The notes beneath the pieces are model-generated. The model was not told where the DNA came from. It did not search any database and was given only the letters and a program-made list of their open reading frames with translations. This document shows, piece by piece, positions 1 to 11,389 of a DNA stretch of 64,000 bases. Position numbers and translations under genes: made by a program. The first letter of the stretch is position 1. Each line of letters starts with the position of its first letter. The stretch is taken from the NCBI GenBank assembly GCA_023105745.1, contig JALGQZ010000008.1:19467866-19531865 (forward strand), written 5' to 3'. The DNA comes from Austropuccinia psidii. Taxonomy: Eukaryota; Basidiomycota; Pucciniomycetes; Pucciniales; Sphaerophragmiaceae.

Positions 1-585
1 CGCACATTTTGACATTTCAATTGAATTCAATTGAAAATACTTCAATTCCTCATAGCTTCTAAACTAAACACAACACCTCAATTTTAACACAAAAATTGAT
101 GGTTAACACCACATGTGGTGTGAATGAAATTAAGGTTTTGAGGATTTTCAACTTTTGTATTGAAAATACTAAAAACTTAATTTAAGCTTATTTAGAGTTG
201 AGTTACAAGAATTTCACTCAGAGGTGACCCCACCTGATTTTTTATGAGGAATCCAATGGTGAAATAACTTTTATGTATTTATTTATTGGATAAAAAGTTA
301 TAATAATTTTTGTTTAACTTTCTTCCAAATTTATTTATTTTTTCACAATTTTGTTAAAATTTCATTTTTACTTAATTTTTTCAAGTATAAATGTAATTTT
401 ATACTTACAGAATTTAATGTATTTTTATTTTTAAATTGTAATTAATTTTCTATTTTTAATATAATTTTATATTTATATTTTGATTTTTATTTTAATAATA
501 TAAATAAATTCATTTTATTTATATTATTATGTTATTTTTGTATTTGTGGTCTTTTGGGTATATGAAATTACCTCTAAGGCTCACA
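1..585 (-). repeat. LTR of Ty3-B family, truncated by window edge
   Basis: Read on the minus strand this begins TGTGAGCCTTAGAGGTAATT and runs collinearly with the first ~590 bp of the LTRs at 36275 and 47306. Shared blocks include the box around CACATGTGGTGTTAACCATC and the text AAAATTGAGGTGTTGTGT. The LTR terminus at 585 abuts RNase H coding sequence of Ty3-A, with neither integrase nor polypurine tract between. I infer that a B-family LTR or whole element inserted into Ty3-A; the other end lies outside the window. Confidence 0.85.
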
Positions 586-1974
586 GTGATTGAGAAATTA
601 AATTCGGAAGGGATTCAGCCCAAAGGGCTTGACGCCAAGTGAGTACTTTGGAGGTCATGAAGTATTGAAGGGAAGAGTGACCGGTAAGAACTTCAAAAGG
701 GGAAGCCAGTGAAAGAAGAAAAGCCCTCCAGCGCTTGAGAGCCCAGACGATACCAAGGAGTTCCTTGTCATGAATTTCTTAATTGAGCTCTGCTGGGATA
801 AGCTTGCGGCTGTCAAATGCAATGGGATGTTTTCCTGAGTCAGAGACCTGACTCAGTACAGCACCCAAGGCTTAATCTGATGCATCGTTCTCTACAATGG
901 TGGGTAGTGAAGGATTGGAGCAGTGGTGAAAGCCTCTTTGAGTTGATGAAACTGACTAAGAGCCTCCTCATTGAGGGGAAAACAGGAATCTTTCTTGAGG
1001 AAACTGGTGAGTGAACTGATCTTTTTTGAATAATTCTTGATGAAACGGCGGTAGAAGTTGGCAAAGCCAAGGAAGGATTGAAGAGCCTTGAGGTTTCTTG
1101 GAGGCGGCCAATTGAGAATCTGCTGGACCTTTGCTTGGTCCATCTTGAGGCCTTCAGAAGAAGCTAAATAACCAAGATATTCCATGCTTGAAACATGAAA
1201 CAGGCATTTGGACACCTTAGCAAAAAGCTTATTGGCTCTGAGTCTGGAAAGAACAGTGGACACATGAGTGACATGTTCTTCCTCAGATTTGGAAAAGACC
1301 ATAATGTCATCCAAATAAACCACAACATAAACATCGAGAAGATCTTGAAAGATATCATTGACAAGATTTTGAAAAGAAGCAGGAGCATTGGTGAGCCCAA
1401 ATGGCATAACCAAGTACTCATAACTGCCTTATTTAGTTCTAAAGCAAGTCAAATGTTCATCACCCTCCTTGATTCTGAGCAGGTTATATGCACCACGCAA
1501 ATCAATCTTGGAGAAGATAGAAGAACCATTAAGGACATTGAGAAGCTGGTTCATAGGAGGAACAGGATACTTGTTCTTCCTAGTAACAGAATTGAGTTTG
1601 CAGTAATCAACACACAAACGGAGGCCACCATCTTTCTTTTTGACAAAAAGAACAGGTGCTCCTGTTGAAGAGGAGCTTGGCCGGATGAAACCTTTCTCTA
1701 CATTCTCTGAAATGTAGGCCCTGAGTGTATCTGACTCTTGTTTGGATAAAGAGTAGATCACCCCAACTGGAGGTAGAGACCCCTCCAGCTCAATATGATG
1801 ATCACAGGCATGGTGAGGAGGAAGTTTTTCTGCTTTCACCTTGGAGAATACATCCAGATATTGGTGATAGACAGAAGGAACAACCTTCATCACGGTTTCT
1901 ACTTCTTCTGGCTCTTCCTCTTCATCCCACAACTCCTCCAGGGAGTCATGATAAGATGAAGGAGGAAGGTCCAT
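586..1974 (-). pseudogene. Ty3-A reverse transcriptase-RNase H (pol) pseudogene
   Basis: Encodes the replication core of Ty3-A. The RT shows the finger/palm text [20 protein letters not shown], then DLRGAYN, then [14 protein letters not shown], then the active site [12 protein letters not shown], so the YxDD catalytic pair is intact. An in-frame TAA at 1429-1431 separates FRTK from [13 protein letters not shown] frameshift near 925 moves into the RNase H frame, where NDASD, an in-frame [11 protein letters not shown] and HDKELLGIVWALKRW can be read. The third RNase H aspartate, usually in an LTDHSSLQ-like motif, reads LTGHSSLQ (Asp to Gly). The domain stops at 586 where an LTR begins. It lies downstream of the protease ORF on the same strand, as expected for pol. 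Confidence 0.9.
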
Positions 1975-2193
1975 ATTCCCAAATAAGAGGTGAAGTGAAG
2001 ATACAGAATTATATTCTCCAACATCTTGAATCTCTTTGAAGACTTCAGCTCTAGAAGATAGTAATGACTGTAGGGAATGAAGGGAAGGAATATGGACAGA
2101 AGATGGTAATGATGGTGTTCTAGAATCACCAACCAGAGCTGCACATGATTTGGCAGAAGAAAAGTCATTACGGAAAGAATTAGAAGGATCAGA

Positions 2194-2715
2194 TTAGTCC
2201 AAATGATCAGGATTAAAGGTGATCAGCCCTTGCCTCCAATCAATAGAAGGATTAAAATGATTAACAAAGTCAAAGCTCAATATGAGGTCTTCTCCCTTGG
2301 GAGTATCAATGACTAAAAAGTCCCATTCAAAGCTTGGGAAGGAAGGGAGCTCAACCATATATCTAGTATGGTGAGTCACAAATAAGGAAGGAGACTCAGA
2401 GGAGTCAAGAATGATAAGGGGAATCTTCTCTGGAAGTTCTGACGTAGTCAATGAGTACTTGTGAACAAACTGCTTTGCAATAAATGAGTGTGTAGCACCA
2501 GAATCAATGAGAATACTGTAAAAAACATCAGAAAGAGAAGAAAAGACAAAAAATTTAAGAGAATTTTTGACACCAGTATTCAGAATGCACAATTGTGCTC
2601 TGGAAGGAAAACTGTGAAGACCATTGAACACAACATGGTCTCCACTCAGGCTTTTCCCTGGCTGGGAAATTGGCCTGACGGTTGGGCAAGCTTGTTCTGA
2701 GGTCTCTTGAAGCAA
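2194..2715 (-). CDS. Ty3-A aspartic protease region of pol
   Basis: A 173-codon open stretch containing ILIDSGATHSFIAKQF, the retropepsin signature (D-S-G-A) of Ty3/gypsy elements, which cleaves Gag-Pol polyproteins in the virus-like particle. The downstream text (GEDLILSFDFVNHFNPSIDW) fits the usual C-terminal half of this protease. Its frame differs from that of the gag zinc knuckle: the gag frame stops at 2646, so the two overlap by about 70 bp, consistent with frameshift expression of pol. A TAG at the 3' end separates it from the RT frame. The first ATG at 2715 is probably not a real start. Function in the living element is inferred from family knowledge. Confidence 0.85.
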   Translation of the reverse strand: MLQETSEQACPTVRPISQPGKSLSGDHVVFNGLHSFPSRAQLCILNTGVKNSLKFFVFSSLSDVFYSILIDSGATHSFIAKQFVHKYSLTTSELPEKIPLIILDSSESPSLFVTHHTRYMVELPSFPSFEWDFLVIDTPKGEDLILSFDFVNHFNPSIDWRQGLITFNPDHLD

Positions 2716-3961
2716 GACTCAAGACTATGCTTCCCACCACAATAGGTACAAAGACCCTCTTTGATTCTTCTTTCTTTTTCAGAACCTTTCAACTTGCAGT
2801 CCTTATTCAACAAGGAAGAATGGGGCTTGTCCCGCTTTTGAGCATGAAAATTCTTCTTCTTGTGACTTGAGCTTGAAGAATTTTGATGATGAGAATAACT
2901 TCACTTTGAGGCTTCAGGTTTCTTCTCTTGATGATTATTCTTCTCCTTTTGCCTCTCATGGTACCTGGTATCAAGTTCCGGGGTAACGTCCATTAAGTCT
3001 TGAAGAGAATCAATATTTGAAGGATGGGAGGCCAATTGATCCAGAATCCTGGATGGCAATTCCTTCCTGAAATGATGAATGAGAGCTCCTTCTCCCCAAT
3101 CCCCGATTCTTGAAACCAAACTCCTGAAATCGGCTATGTATAGTGAAACATGGCCACCTTCTTTCATCCTAAGGCCATCCAAATCTGCTTCAGCTTTTCT
3201 AACTTCATTTGTGTCTCCAAATAGAGTGAAGAGTTGGGATTCAAATAATGGCCAAGAATTGAGAAGATAACTTGAGTCTTGATTGGTGAGGTTAGAAAGG
3301 TAAGGCTCAATCCATTTTTCAGCCCTTCCAATAAGAAATGAAGTGGCATAAAGAACCTTCTTCCTGTCTTGAGAGAAGTTTGCCAGATCATTATGAAAAA
3401 TAAGCTGGCATGACTGAATAAAGCTTCTGACTTTGAAGGGTTGAGTCCCATCAAAGCATTCTGGTGCCTTCATAGATGGAGTCTTGAAGGCTGGTGGTCT
3501 TGATGAATCAGAAGAAGAAGCTGCTTGAAGATTGGCCATAATCTGAGTCATTTGCTGCATAATGGCCAATAAAGATGGTTCAGACTGATGAGAGACAGGC
3601 TGATCAGACTGGGCTAGAGTTGGTCTTGCAGTACCTTGGGATGCCCCCACCGGAGCAGGAACACCTTCAGTACCTTCAGACTCTTCCTTTCCACAGAATT
3701 CTCCTCCTCCTCTTCACCGTCCTCACCTGGACCTTTGAAACTAGTCCATGACATGCCTGGAAAGCCGCCAACTACTCCTGAAAAAGAATTTGATCTTCTT
3801 GGCACTCTTCCTTCCATGCGGGGTCCTCTATCTAATTGGGCCCTCAGTTGAGGAACTGCTGGGGTGCCATCAAGAGGAACTCTTGGAGTAGGAGTAAGAA
3901 CAGCTTGAGTTCGAGCCTGGGATCTTGTCTGTCTTGCAGGAGGTGAGTGTTGGAGTGGCAT
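2646..3961 (-). pseudogene. Ty3-A gag with CCHC zinc knuckle, frameshifted
   Basis: Structural protein of the virus-like particle. The N-terminus (MPLQHSPPARQTRSQ...) is Pro/Ser/Arg-rich and acidic, with a run of glutamates. A frameshift near 3680 leads into the capsid-like part, with PECFDGTQPFKVRSFIQSCQ, FLIGRAEKWIEPYLSN and ADFRSLVSRIGDWGEGALIHHF, typical of the Retrotrans_gag family. An in-frame TGA lies at 2901-2903. The same frame then continues to a nucleic-acid-binding knuckle, CTYCGGKHSLESC, near 2713-2750 (CX2CX3HX4C) and ends at 2646. The start at 3961 is the first ATG after the leader. Without the frameshift and stop it would be about 430 residues, normal for the group. Confidence 0.87.
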
Positions 3962-4711
3962 GATTTAAATAAGAGTAAAATTTAAATAAAAGAATCAAAA
4001 CTTGAACAAAACTTGAGGCAAAACCGAAATAGTCTTGAGGATCAAATCAAATCAAATCTTGAGGGGAAAAAAAATCAATGAATCAATTAAAGTCTTCAAG
4101 TATGTCAATCAATCAATCAGATGAGTCTTGAAGCCAAAGAATCGAAATCAATGAAAATCTTGAAGTCAATAAAATCAATGAAATCAAATCTTGCAGTGAA
4201 AATCAATCAGTCAAATGAATTCTTGAGTCAAAAATCAATATATGTCAAAGTCTTGATGTGAAAATCAGAAATTCAATGGAAAAATCTTCAGGTCAATCAA
4301 ATATCTTGAAGTCAATATCAATTATGTCAAATCGGTCAATCAAATAAGTTATCAAGTGAATTCTTCCTGAATCAAAATTCTTGAAGAGAAAATCAAACTG
4401 AATCCTGATATGAAGAACATGTCTGAATAATTTGATGAATAATCTGAAAATCAAAATAACAAGACACCTGAAATGAAGGATAAAATTAGATTGATTATTG
4501 AGATTAAAATTGAAAAGATAAACAGAAAATAAAATTTGGGTCAGCTTTAAATTTTCAGAATGAAGAAATGAGTGAGAGAAAATGGAGAGGTGACGAAGAA
4601 TCATTAATTTTCATAAGCGTTAAAGAGTCATAATTTCAATTAATGAATGAATGAAATGGATGAAGAATGAATGAATAGAATGAAAAGAAATTATGCAGTT
4701 AATTAATCTAA
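3962..4711 (-). other. Ty3-A untranslated leader with degenerate repeats
   Basis: Lies between the 5' LTR end (4712) and the gag ATG (3961). About 3990-4580 is built of loosely repeated plus-strand words such as AATCAAATCTTGA, GTCAATCAAAT and AAAATCAATGAA. No open frame of note. No convincing primer-binding site (TGG...) directly follows the LTR; the first bases on the minus strand are TTAGATTAATTAACTGC. Confidence 0.55.
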
Positions 4712-6361
4712 TGTCACAGGGGCTCTTATGGAAGCAAGAGGGCCTGGCACTCAGGAATCAAGAACTCACTTGGAGGGCTCCAAAAGATGATAAGAAATAC
4801 TATGGAATATATTTCTTAAGCAGGAATAAGAGAAAGGACAAATATGCCAAAGATAACAAAGAATAAGAAGAATGAAGCCAGAGGCCAAAAGCCAAGAAGC
4901 CAACCAAGTGAATCCTCAATTCACTGTTTCAACCTGCCAGAAAGAACAATGGAATTAGTAAAGGATATGACCACCAATATCCACTGACAGGCGAAGAAAG
5001 AAAGAGAAAAAGGTGCTAATGACTGACTTAAGATTATCAGTATTAACTTTAATAATGTAAAAGAAAATAAGGATAAAAAAAAATCCAATAGATTAATTAA
5101 CTGGGGAAAAAGTCCCCAGGTGCTGAAAGGTGGCCAGTATATGTGAAAAACTGAAAGATTGATCCTGAAGGTGGATCACCGGCTGTATTGTCCGAATCGG
5201 GCCAATACAGTTCTGGCCATCTTGAATTTGAACTGTGTGATTGAATTCCCACAGTGGAATATGAATTGGCCCAATTGGGCCAAGTACATACAGGTTGATT
5301 GATTGCCGCCTGTATGAACCAATTGAGTTGTCCAAGGAGTATTGAAATACTTGATGCCTTGACAACTAACTGAAATGATGGAATACCTCTGAGAATGAAC
5401 CTTGGAAGAATCCTGAATGAGAGTACCAACCCAACTCCTGTATAGCCAGGTGGTTGGAGTCCTTGAATGGTCTTCTGCTTGCCGCCATGGATTACCAAAC
5501 CCATGAGTCCAAAAGTCCTCCTTTGAAATGGGCGTTGGATTTTGGTGCCTTGAGTTGAGAAGGTATAATTGAGTCCTGAAAATTTCACCATTGAATTGCT
5601 GAGCAAAAATGGTGCATAATGGTATATAACACCATATATGCACCACTCCTGAAACCTTGAGTACAGGGTGCATGGAGGAATGGAAGAATCTTCCTTAAGT
5701 TGAGGGAAAAGCTTGATGAACTGATTTGGTGGCCCCTGGTGGTTGCCGCAGGCCATGACGGAGATATTGATCCATAGTGGTCCATGGCCAAAAATGATTC
5801 CTACGTGATTTATGGCCAAAAAGGTGTCCAAGGCGTTTTTGGCCAATTTTGGGTCCAAGGGATATATAGCCAATTTTGGCTCAGGTGGGCCCAGATGTGG
5901 TTTGGGACCCACCTGGCCTTGGGGGCTAGGTGGTTGCCCCTTTTGGCCTCATTGGATTAGGCCAAAAGGGGCTTAAAAGGCCTGCAGACCGCGGCCCACG
6001 GACCGTAGGGGGCCTAAATGGCCCCAAAAGGCCATTTAGGCCCAAGACCCCCTAATGAAAAGGGGGGGCCTGGATCCACTGGTGGTGGCTAGGGGGGCTG
6101 GAGACACCTAGAAGACAAAAAGGACCCCCCAGGCCCAAAATCAATGATGAAGGCCTGGGGGTTGGTGAGGTGTGAATTGGCCAAGAGGGCCAATGACGGC
6201 AGGATATGGCCATTGGGATGGGTTGTGGCGTAAGAGCCATTGAACACCCAAAGGGGGCCAATGGGTCATAAATGATATGATGTGGCCAATTGGCCCCAAC
6301 TTGGCTCCAGGTTGGATTGCCGCAACCATCAAGGAGGAGGGTCAAACTCATGGTTGTGACA
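4712..6361 (-). repeat. 5' LTR of Ty3-A (LTR family A)
   Basis: On the minus strand it begins TGTCACAACCATGAG (6361) and ends AGCCCCTGTGACA (4712), perfect 6-bp inverted ends TGTCAC/GTGACA. The 3' part matches the solo LTR at 21037-21711, including the block around CCAGTTAATTAA and the terminal text GAGTGCCAGGCCCTCTT. Its 5' half is noticeably richer in G and C than the rest of the window. Open frames of up to 271 codons inside it (5097-5912) look fortuitous. 1650 bp. Confidence 0.88.
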
Positions 6362-6501
6362 ATAACTTTGTTTATCCAAAATAAAGTTAAGTTTATTTTT
6401 TGTTTGAAATTTAATTGAGAAAACTTTTTAAGATTAAATCAACTGTGTATAATGCTATTTGTGGCCTTATGGGTATGTCATACATATCTCAAAGGCTCAC
6501 A
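6362..6501 (-). repeat. LTR fragment, TGTGAGCC family (like LTR C)
   Basis: Minus strand starts TGTGAGCCTTTGAGATATG at 6501 and matches the start of LTR C at 53439 over ~140 bp, including ACATACCCATAAGGCCACAAAT and the AACTTTATTTTGGATAAACAAAG block. It ends abruptly at 6362 where the Ty3-A LTR begins, so Ty3-A seems to have inserted into an older LTR. Confidence 0.75.
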
Positions 6502-6663
6502 GAATCATCAAGAGGGGTAAGGGAGAGATCAAATAAGCTAAGTGGTAAAATACTTCTGAATATAAAAACGGAAAGATTCTCCAATGACCTGAGGAATTTG
6601 TTTCATTTGAAAATATACTTTTTGGGTAATTAACTCATTAATGAACTAGAAATTACCTAACAG

Positions 6664-8152
6664 ATGAATATTTGTATATGTGTGACATTAGCACTAAAAA
6701 AACATGGTTTTTTGAAGAAAATGAATTCTTCAGAAAGAAAGAAAACTCAAAAGGAATACCTAAAAGATCCTAATGGTAATCTCCTGGAAGGCATTCATAC
6801 AATGGGGGCAATAGTTCATATTAAGACAAAGGAACTCCTCAATATACCAGGATGGGACATAAAAGCAATTCCACCACCACAAACAAACTCAGATTGGGAG
6901 ATAGGAGTGATGAGGGGAAAAGTATTTTATTTATTCCAAAAGAATTATATTTTGATCAATAAAAATTCTTAAAGGGAAAGGCTTTCAAGAATTATGTTTC
7001 CACTTAAGCTCCAATGCTTGAGTCAAGAACTTTAACATTTTATTGGTTAGGTGGGTGGCAGTACCCTTTCAATGAGGTAAAGTCTATGATAATATAAAAA
7101 AAACTTCACATTTAATAATTCTCTGGAGAATATGAAAGACATAATTGGTCTCCAGAGCATCAAAATAATGCAATTTAAATGGAATTTCTAGAAAAATGGT
7201 TCATATACCTATCTAATAAAGATAGAATTCAACAAAGAGGTATCTATATAGTTGATTAAATAAAAAGGGTTCAAAGAGTGACAGTCTTACTCAGATGTGT
7301 AATAAGTTTCCTTATTTATAAGAGATCAGTAGTTGATGTCTGTGCTTTGATTTTAGCTAGCAAACATAGACAGGATTGGTTTGATTCCAATGGTTATGCT
7401 TGTACTGAAAGCCAATTCAAAATTCCTGCCACTTGCTATTGTACTAAAGAAATATGATTAAAATAATTTCATAATACAGAAGAAGGTATTATTATAATAC
7501 AAATATCCTCTGCTCAAAGAATTGGTGATAGAAATTGATTAGTTTATCTTCTTTTTATCACATCTGGGTAGAAGCAGGAAAACAACCACCATTATCGCTT
7601 GAGTTCCTTAAGTTAATAAAGAAATTGATGCAAAAATTCCAGAAAAACTGGAAGACCAAGCCTATTTGAAATCTATCCTGAAAAAACTCACAGAGGCCCA
7701 AAAATTGAACTGGAAATCAATTAAAATGAGTTTATGGTAGGTAAATTCTCAGGTGGCCAATGGAATGTTTTCTAGGAGCAATTTCTCATCTTGGAGAGAT
7801 TGGTTCCACTCAATAACTAATTTCATCACATTTTTTGAGAATTAGATAAACAAAATTAATTTGATAGTACCTATATTTTTATGATATAAGGAGGTGAACT
7901 ATATTTGAAGAGGAATTATATATTCCAGATGGACTTGGGTAATGGTGGCTTCATATTCTTGTTGTTGAGGTCATCTTCTGGTGGACTTTAGTATTCATTT
8001 TAGCATTAGTGTTTCCAATTCAACGTTCATGATTAAAATGGAAATATTTCAAGAAAAAGATACTTTAGTGGTTCTCAAAATAATATATATGAATGAGCTT
8101 GAAACTGACTCAATTCTCTTATGCTTGTGCTGTTTTACTTATAAGATATAAA
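6664..8152 (+). pseudogene. Decayed ORF of ~490 codons, unknown function
   Basis: I do not recognise the protein. An open stretch 6664-6972 includes GAIVHIKTKELLNIPGWDIK and WEIGVMRGKVF. After frameshifts the reading continues with FSGEYERHNWSPEHQNNAI, then IKRVQRVTVLLRCVISFLIY, DVCALILASKHRQDWFDSNG, LNWKSIKMSLWVNSQVANG and SSWRDWFHSITNFITFF, to about 8152. Stops inside it often sit where a Trp, Gln or Arg codon could have been, consistent with C-to-T or G-to-A decay. The residue composition is protein-like (Trp, Cys and His in plausible contexts), unlike the shadow frames. It converges on the gag pseudogene at 8240-9780. It could be an accessory or structural ORF of a transposon; a host gene is less likely. 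Confidence 0.5.
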
Positions 8153-8239
8153 AAGTTAAGTATATGGTGATTTTTAATTTAGCTTTGTTTGTGAATGGTC
8201 TAACTTTAGAATTCTCTGATATTGATTACTGCTTTATTT

Positions 8240-9780
8240 AATTTTCTTTACATATTTAAATACTTCTGAAAGGTTTCTGAGCTGATTTAATAGTTCTTAG
8301 CTGATTCCTTACCAGTATCCTTTGATTGTTGTTCTTGTGGGTGAGGATTGTGATTTTTTTAGTAAGATATTTCATTTTCTTCAAGACTTCTTCCCAGATT
8401 TTATTTCTTGTGACTTTTCTTGTAAAAGTTTCTTCCATTGAATTAATACTTTGGCTTCTAAGTCTTGGTCAACATATAGGCTTTAAACTTCTAATATTGA
8501 AATGATATAACCACCATCCAAATATTGAACCATTAATTTATATTTCATCATTTATTTATCAAAGAACTCTTGAGCACTTTAGGAAAGACTAGCCAGAATT
8601 TCTTGATTGTGATTGATATCTCCATATATATATTTATAGCTTTTGAGATAATTAATAAGGGCTTCATATTCACCATTGAAATCTTTATATTGTGTTATAT
8701 TTTTAACTAATTCTTATTTTTAAATATTTGCAAATAACTGAGCTATTATGGACAGATTGTATTCTCTTTGAGGTGATACTGTTCTTCATCTTCTCTTCAT
8801 ATCCAATTTCCTTTCTCCCAATACCCAGTTTCATATCCCAGAATTCCTTCAATATGAAAACTAATATATTGATCTTTAGTCCAAAAGTATATTAGTCTTT
8901 TTATATCCCTTACACTTGCTTCTTTTATTCCTGCTATATTCCACACTCTTTTAATAAATCTTTCGGCTTCCATTACATAAAACCATAAATTATAATCTTT
9001 TGGCTTAATCTTGAAAATAAGTGTATTATTTCTTGGTATTTCCTGTTGCAATGGGCCTGAAGCCTGTGCATTAATATTAACCCTCTTGGGTAGAGGATTT
9101 GGTATTTGAAGAGTGAACTGTGTTTATGAGGCTATGGGCCTTGAAAATGGTGCTGGTTATCCTTGTTGTCTGAAAATTCTTGGAATGTTTATAGCTTCTT
9201 CTATTGGGCTGTTTCCTGTGGTAAAACTTGATTTTTTTTGATTTCTTTAGTAAGGAGCTCAATTAATACTTCTTTAATTTCAAATACTTTTCAATTGGGC
9301 CTTTCTTCTGCAGACATATCTGCTTGTCCTTTCATGATTTTCCATTAATATGTTCTTTTTTGGATTAATCAGGATTATGGGTATCTTTGATGATAATTAT
9401 GACTCCAAATTAATATCTTCTTTGTTGTCTTTCTGCTGTTTACTTTTGGTTTTACTTTGAATTATTTCCTTGTGGAACTTCGGAAACTGATCTATAGCTA
9501 TCTTCTGGTCTTTCTTCTTGATTCTGGGTGTACCAACTGGTACACTAGAATCTTTGGGCAATTCTTCTCCAGGTGATTTCTCTCCTATTTTTGGATAATA
9601 ATGAAACTATTTCATTGAAGAACTTGATGCTGATGACGATTTCAATTCTTTTTGGTTTTTCTGATTCCAGATTGAATTTATAGGCTTTTGAGATGTTTGA
9701 TTTGTAAAGGTCTTTCTTTTTTTTACTGATTTAATTTGGTTATTTTCTTGATTTTTTATGGTTTACACTGTACAGCCACT
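8240..9780 (-). pseudogene. Gag pseudogene of another retrotransposon family
   Basis: Minus-strand reading gives a lysine/serine-rich N-terminus (about 9700-9300), then a proline-rich stretch. The best-preserved part is the ORF 9051-8797, with IFKIKPKDYNLWFYVMEAER, FIKRVWNIAGIKEASVRDIK and GILGYETGYWEKGNWI. This matches my memory of a rust-fungal Gag family with text like LWFDGKEVERFIKRVENIAEI. A further coding-like piece is KKMKYLTKKI (about 8390-8340), typical of the helical C-terminal part. Many stops and frameshifts break it. No pol was recognised next to it on this strand, so it is either a fragment or a gag-only unit. Confidence 0.6.
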
Positions 9781-10440
9781 TTTGGGACACCAGATGTGGC
9801 ATGAAATAAGGCAGTACCTTTAAGAAAAATTACTGGTAAGTCTCTGTTCAATTTCAGAATCGTCCAAAAGCAGTTGGTGCTAAGGTGTAGTAGCTGCCCC
9901 TCAAAATAATACTGAATATTCATCCTACAGAGAATCAAAAAAATAAAATAATATTTGTGGCTTTAACAAATAAAAAGGACCTATAAGTATTCTCTAAATC
10001 AGATCTATCAATAACACTACAGTTAAGACTCTTATTTAGCAATATGATTGTTGATAAAATGAATATTAAGATTTTCTGTTATTTTAATAAGACTAATAAA
10101 AATAGATTTCTTGGTTTTGTGTTGATTATAATGAATTTTTTGATGAAACTTTAATAATAAAACTACTTTATTTTATACTAATTATGTTTCTTCAAAAAAT
10201 TTCTTTAATACTATGTTTATATCATTACTACCTTTTTTACTAATACTCAGCTTCTGCAAAAGGCTACTAAGCTTTAAATATGGCTATACAACTATTTTTT
10301 TAAGATAATAAGCTACTAAGAAAGGCTACCAAGATTAAACTACCATTATGCTACTCTTTTTGAATAATACTAAGCTACTGAGCTTTCCACACCTAAAAAC
10401 ACTAATACTACTCTAGATATCCTGCTAATTCAGGGATGGT
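9781..10440. other. AT-rich intergenic or decayed sequence
   Basis: No recognisable coding text or sharp repeat boundary. Short words such as GCTACTAAG recur between 10240 and 10390. Confidence 0.4.
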
Positions 10441-11140
10441 TGTGATTTCAGAATGTGGGAATTTTTTCCATGGTAATTAGGAAAATGAGGGAGAGAGGCC
10501 CTCTATCTATACCTTCTAGGCTTCCATAGAGCTTCTCAACATAGGGTACTTAGAAAAATAATAGTTAAGAGGTTTTAGCTGGTGAGACATTTAGTTTTTA
10601 TATAGCAACCTGACACAGGCTCCAAGCTCTGACCAATGAGTTTGAGCTTTCATGTAAATTTTTAATCATAGTTATGCACCTGGAACTAATGTGAGTTCTG
10701 ATCAATCAGCTGGTGTTACCTTTTTGGATTTATTTTGGACCTTAATTCTGACTAATGAGGTTCAGTTCTCACATCAATTTGTAATTATAGGTATGCACCT
10801 TGAATTAATTTGAATTTTGACCAATCAGGTGATTGTTTGGTAATCTTGAAACAATCTTTTGTTTATATAAAAAAAACTAGTCAGCTGCTGTGCAATTTCT
10901 TTGAATTTTGATGTACAGCTTGTGGGTTTTGTTGAAATAATTCTGTAAAACAACATGTTTTCTGTTTTCTTCATTCTTCCAATAAATTTTGATTCTTCTG
11001 TTGTTTTCCAAAATATTCTTCATCCTTCTTTAAAATTCTGAAAACAGAAATTTTGGAACTTCCTTCAATGTGGCTTTTACCCCTGAAATTTCCTGTGTTT
11101 GGCTGTGGAAATCCACCTTTCAAAGTAAGATAGATATACT
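10441..11140 (+). repeat. LTR-like promoter region with CCAAT boxes
   Basis: Contains CCAAT motifs in a tandem duplication (10628-10865), a TATA-like TTTATATAAAAAAAA near 10861, then an AATAAA polyadenylation-like word near 10980, all on the plus strand. That order resembles U3-R-U5 of an LTR. I could not define termini or find a second copy in the window, so the LTR call is tentative. Confidence 0.35.
10628..10865 (+). repeat. 119-bp tandem duplication with CCAAT/GCACCT boxes
   Basis: Two diverged units begin at 10628 (TCTGACCAATGAG) and 10747 (TCTGACTAATGAGG). Both contain TAATYATAGKTATGCACCT and end near a GAYCAATCAG word. Confidence 0.7.
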
Positions 11141-11389
11141 CTTGATTGATCAGTCCAAATTCTTTAATTCCTCAATAGTGCTACCTGTTCTCTTATTTTG
11201 ATTTTTTTATATCAATAATAAACCATTTTCTACTACATTTCCTCTTTAAAATATGACTATGGGCTATTTTTTTTCTTGACCTATCAGTTTAATTAACTGA
11301 TATTCCTTTAATTCAATTATTCTATTTTGTAATTCTGATAATAAATTATTATTAGTAAGTTTTAATATGGTAGTCAAGTTATGGACTAC
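11141..11389. other. Unassigned AT-rich sequence
   Basis: Between the LTR-like block and the decayed ORF; nothing recognisable. Confidence 0.35.

Larger units (their letters stand above)
586..6361 (-). mobile_element. Ty3/gypsy LTR retrotransposon Ty3-A, 3' part missing
   Basis: A minus-strand element with, in order, 5' LTR (6361-4712), leader (4711-3962), gag with CCHC knuckle (3961-2646), aspartic protease (2715-2194), reverse transcriptase (about 1974-930) and RNase H (about 930-586). This is the normal Ty3/gypsy gene order. Integrase and 3' LTR are not in the window: RNase H stops exactly where a foreign LTR begins at 585. The coding part carries at least two frameshifts and three in-frame stops, so it cannot move on its own. 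The gag and pol text resembles an abundant Austropuccinia psidii repeat family (from memory). Confidence 0.9.

Noticed and set aside
1195..1668. 157-codon plus-strand ORF
   Set aside because: Antisense shadow of the Ty3-A RT.
5097..5912. 271-codon minus-strand open frame (with overlapping frames 5176-5673 and 6052-6351)
   Set aside because: Lies wholly inside the Ty3-A LTR, in its GC-richer half; no domain, several frames are open at once, and composition is unlike a globular protein. Most likely fortuitous.
5880..6330. GC-richer patch as a possible host gene or promoter island
   Set aside because: It falls inside an LTR with defined ends; CpG is still scarce.
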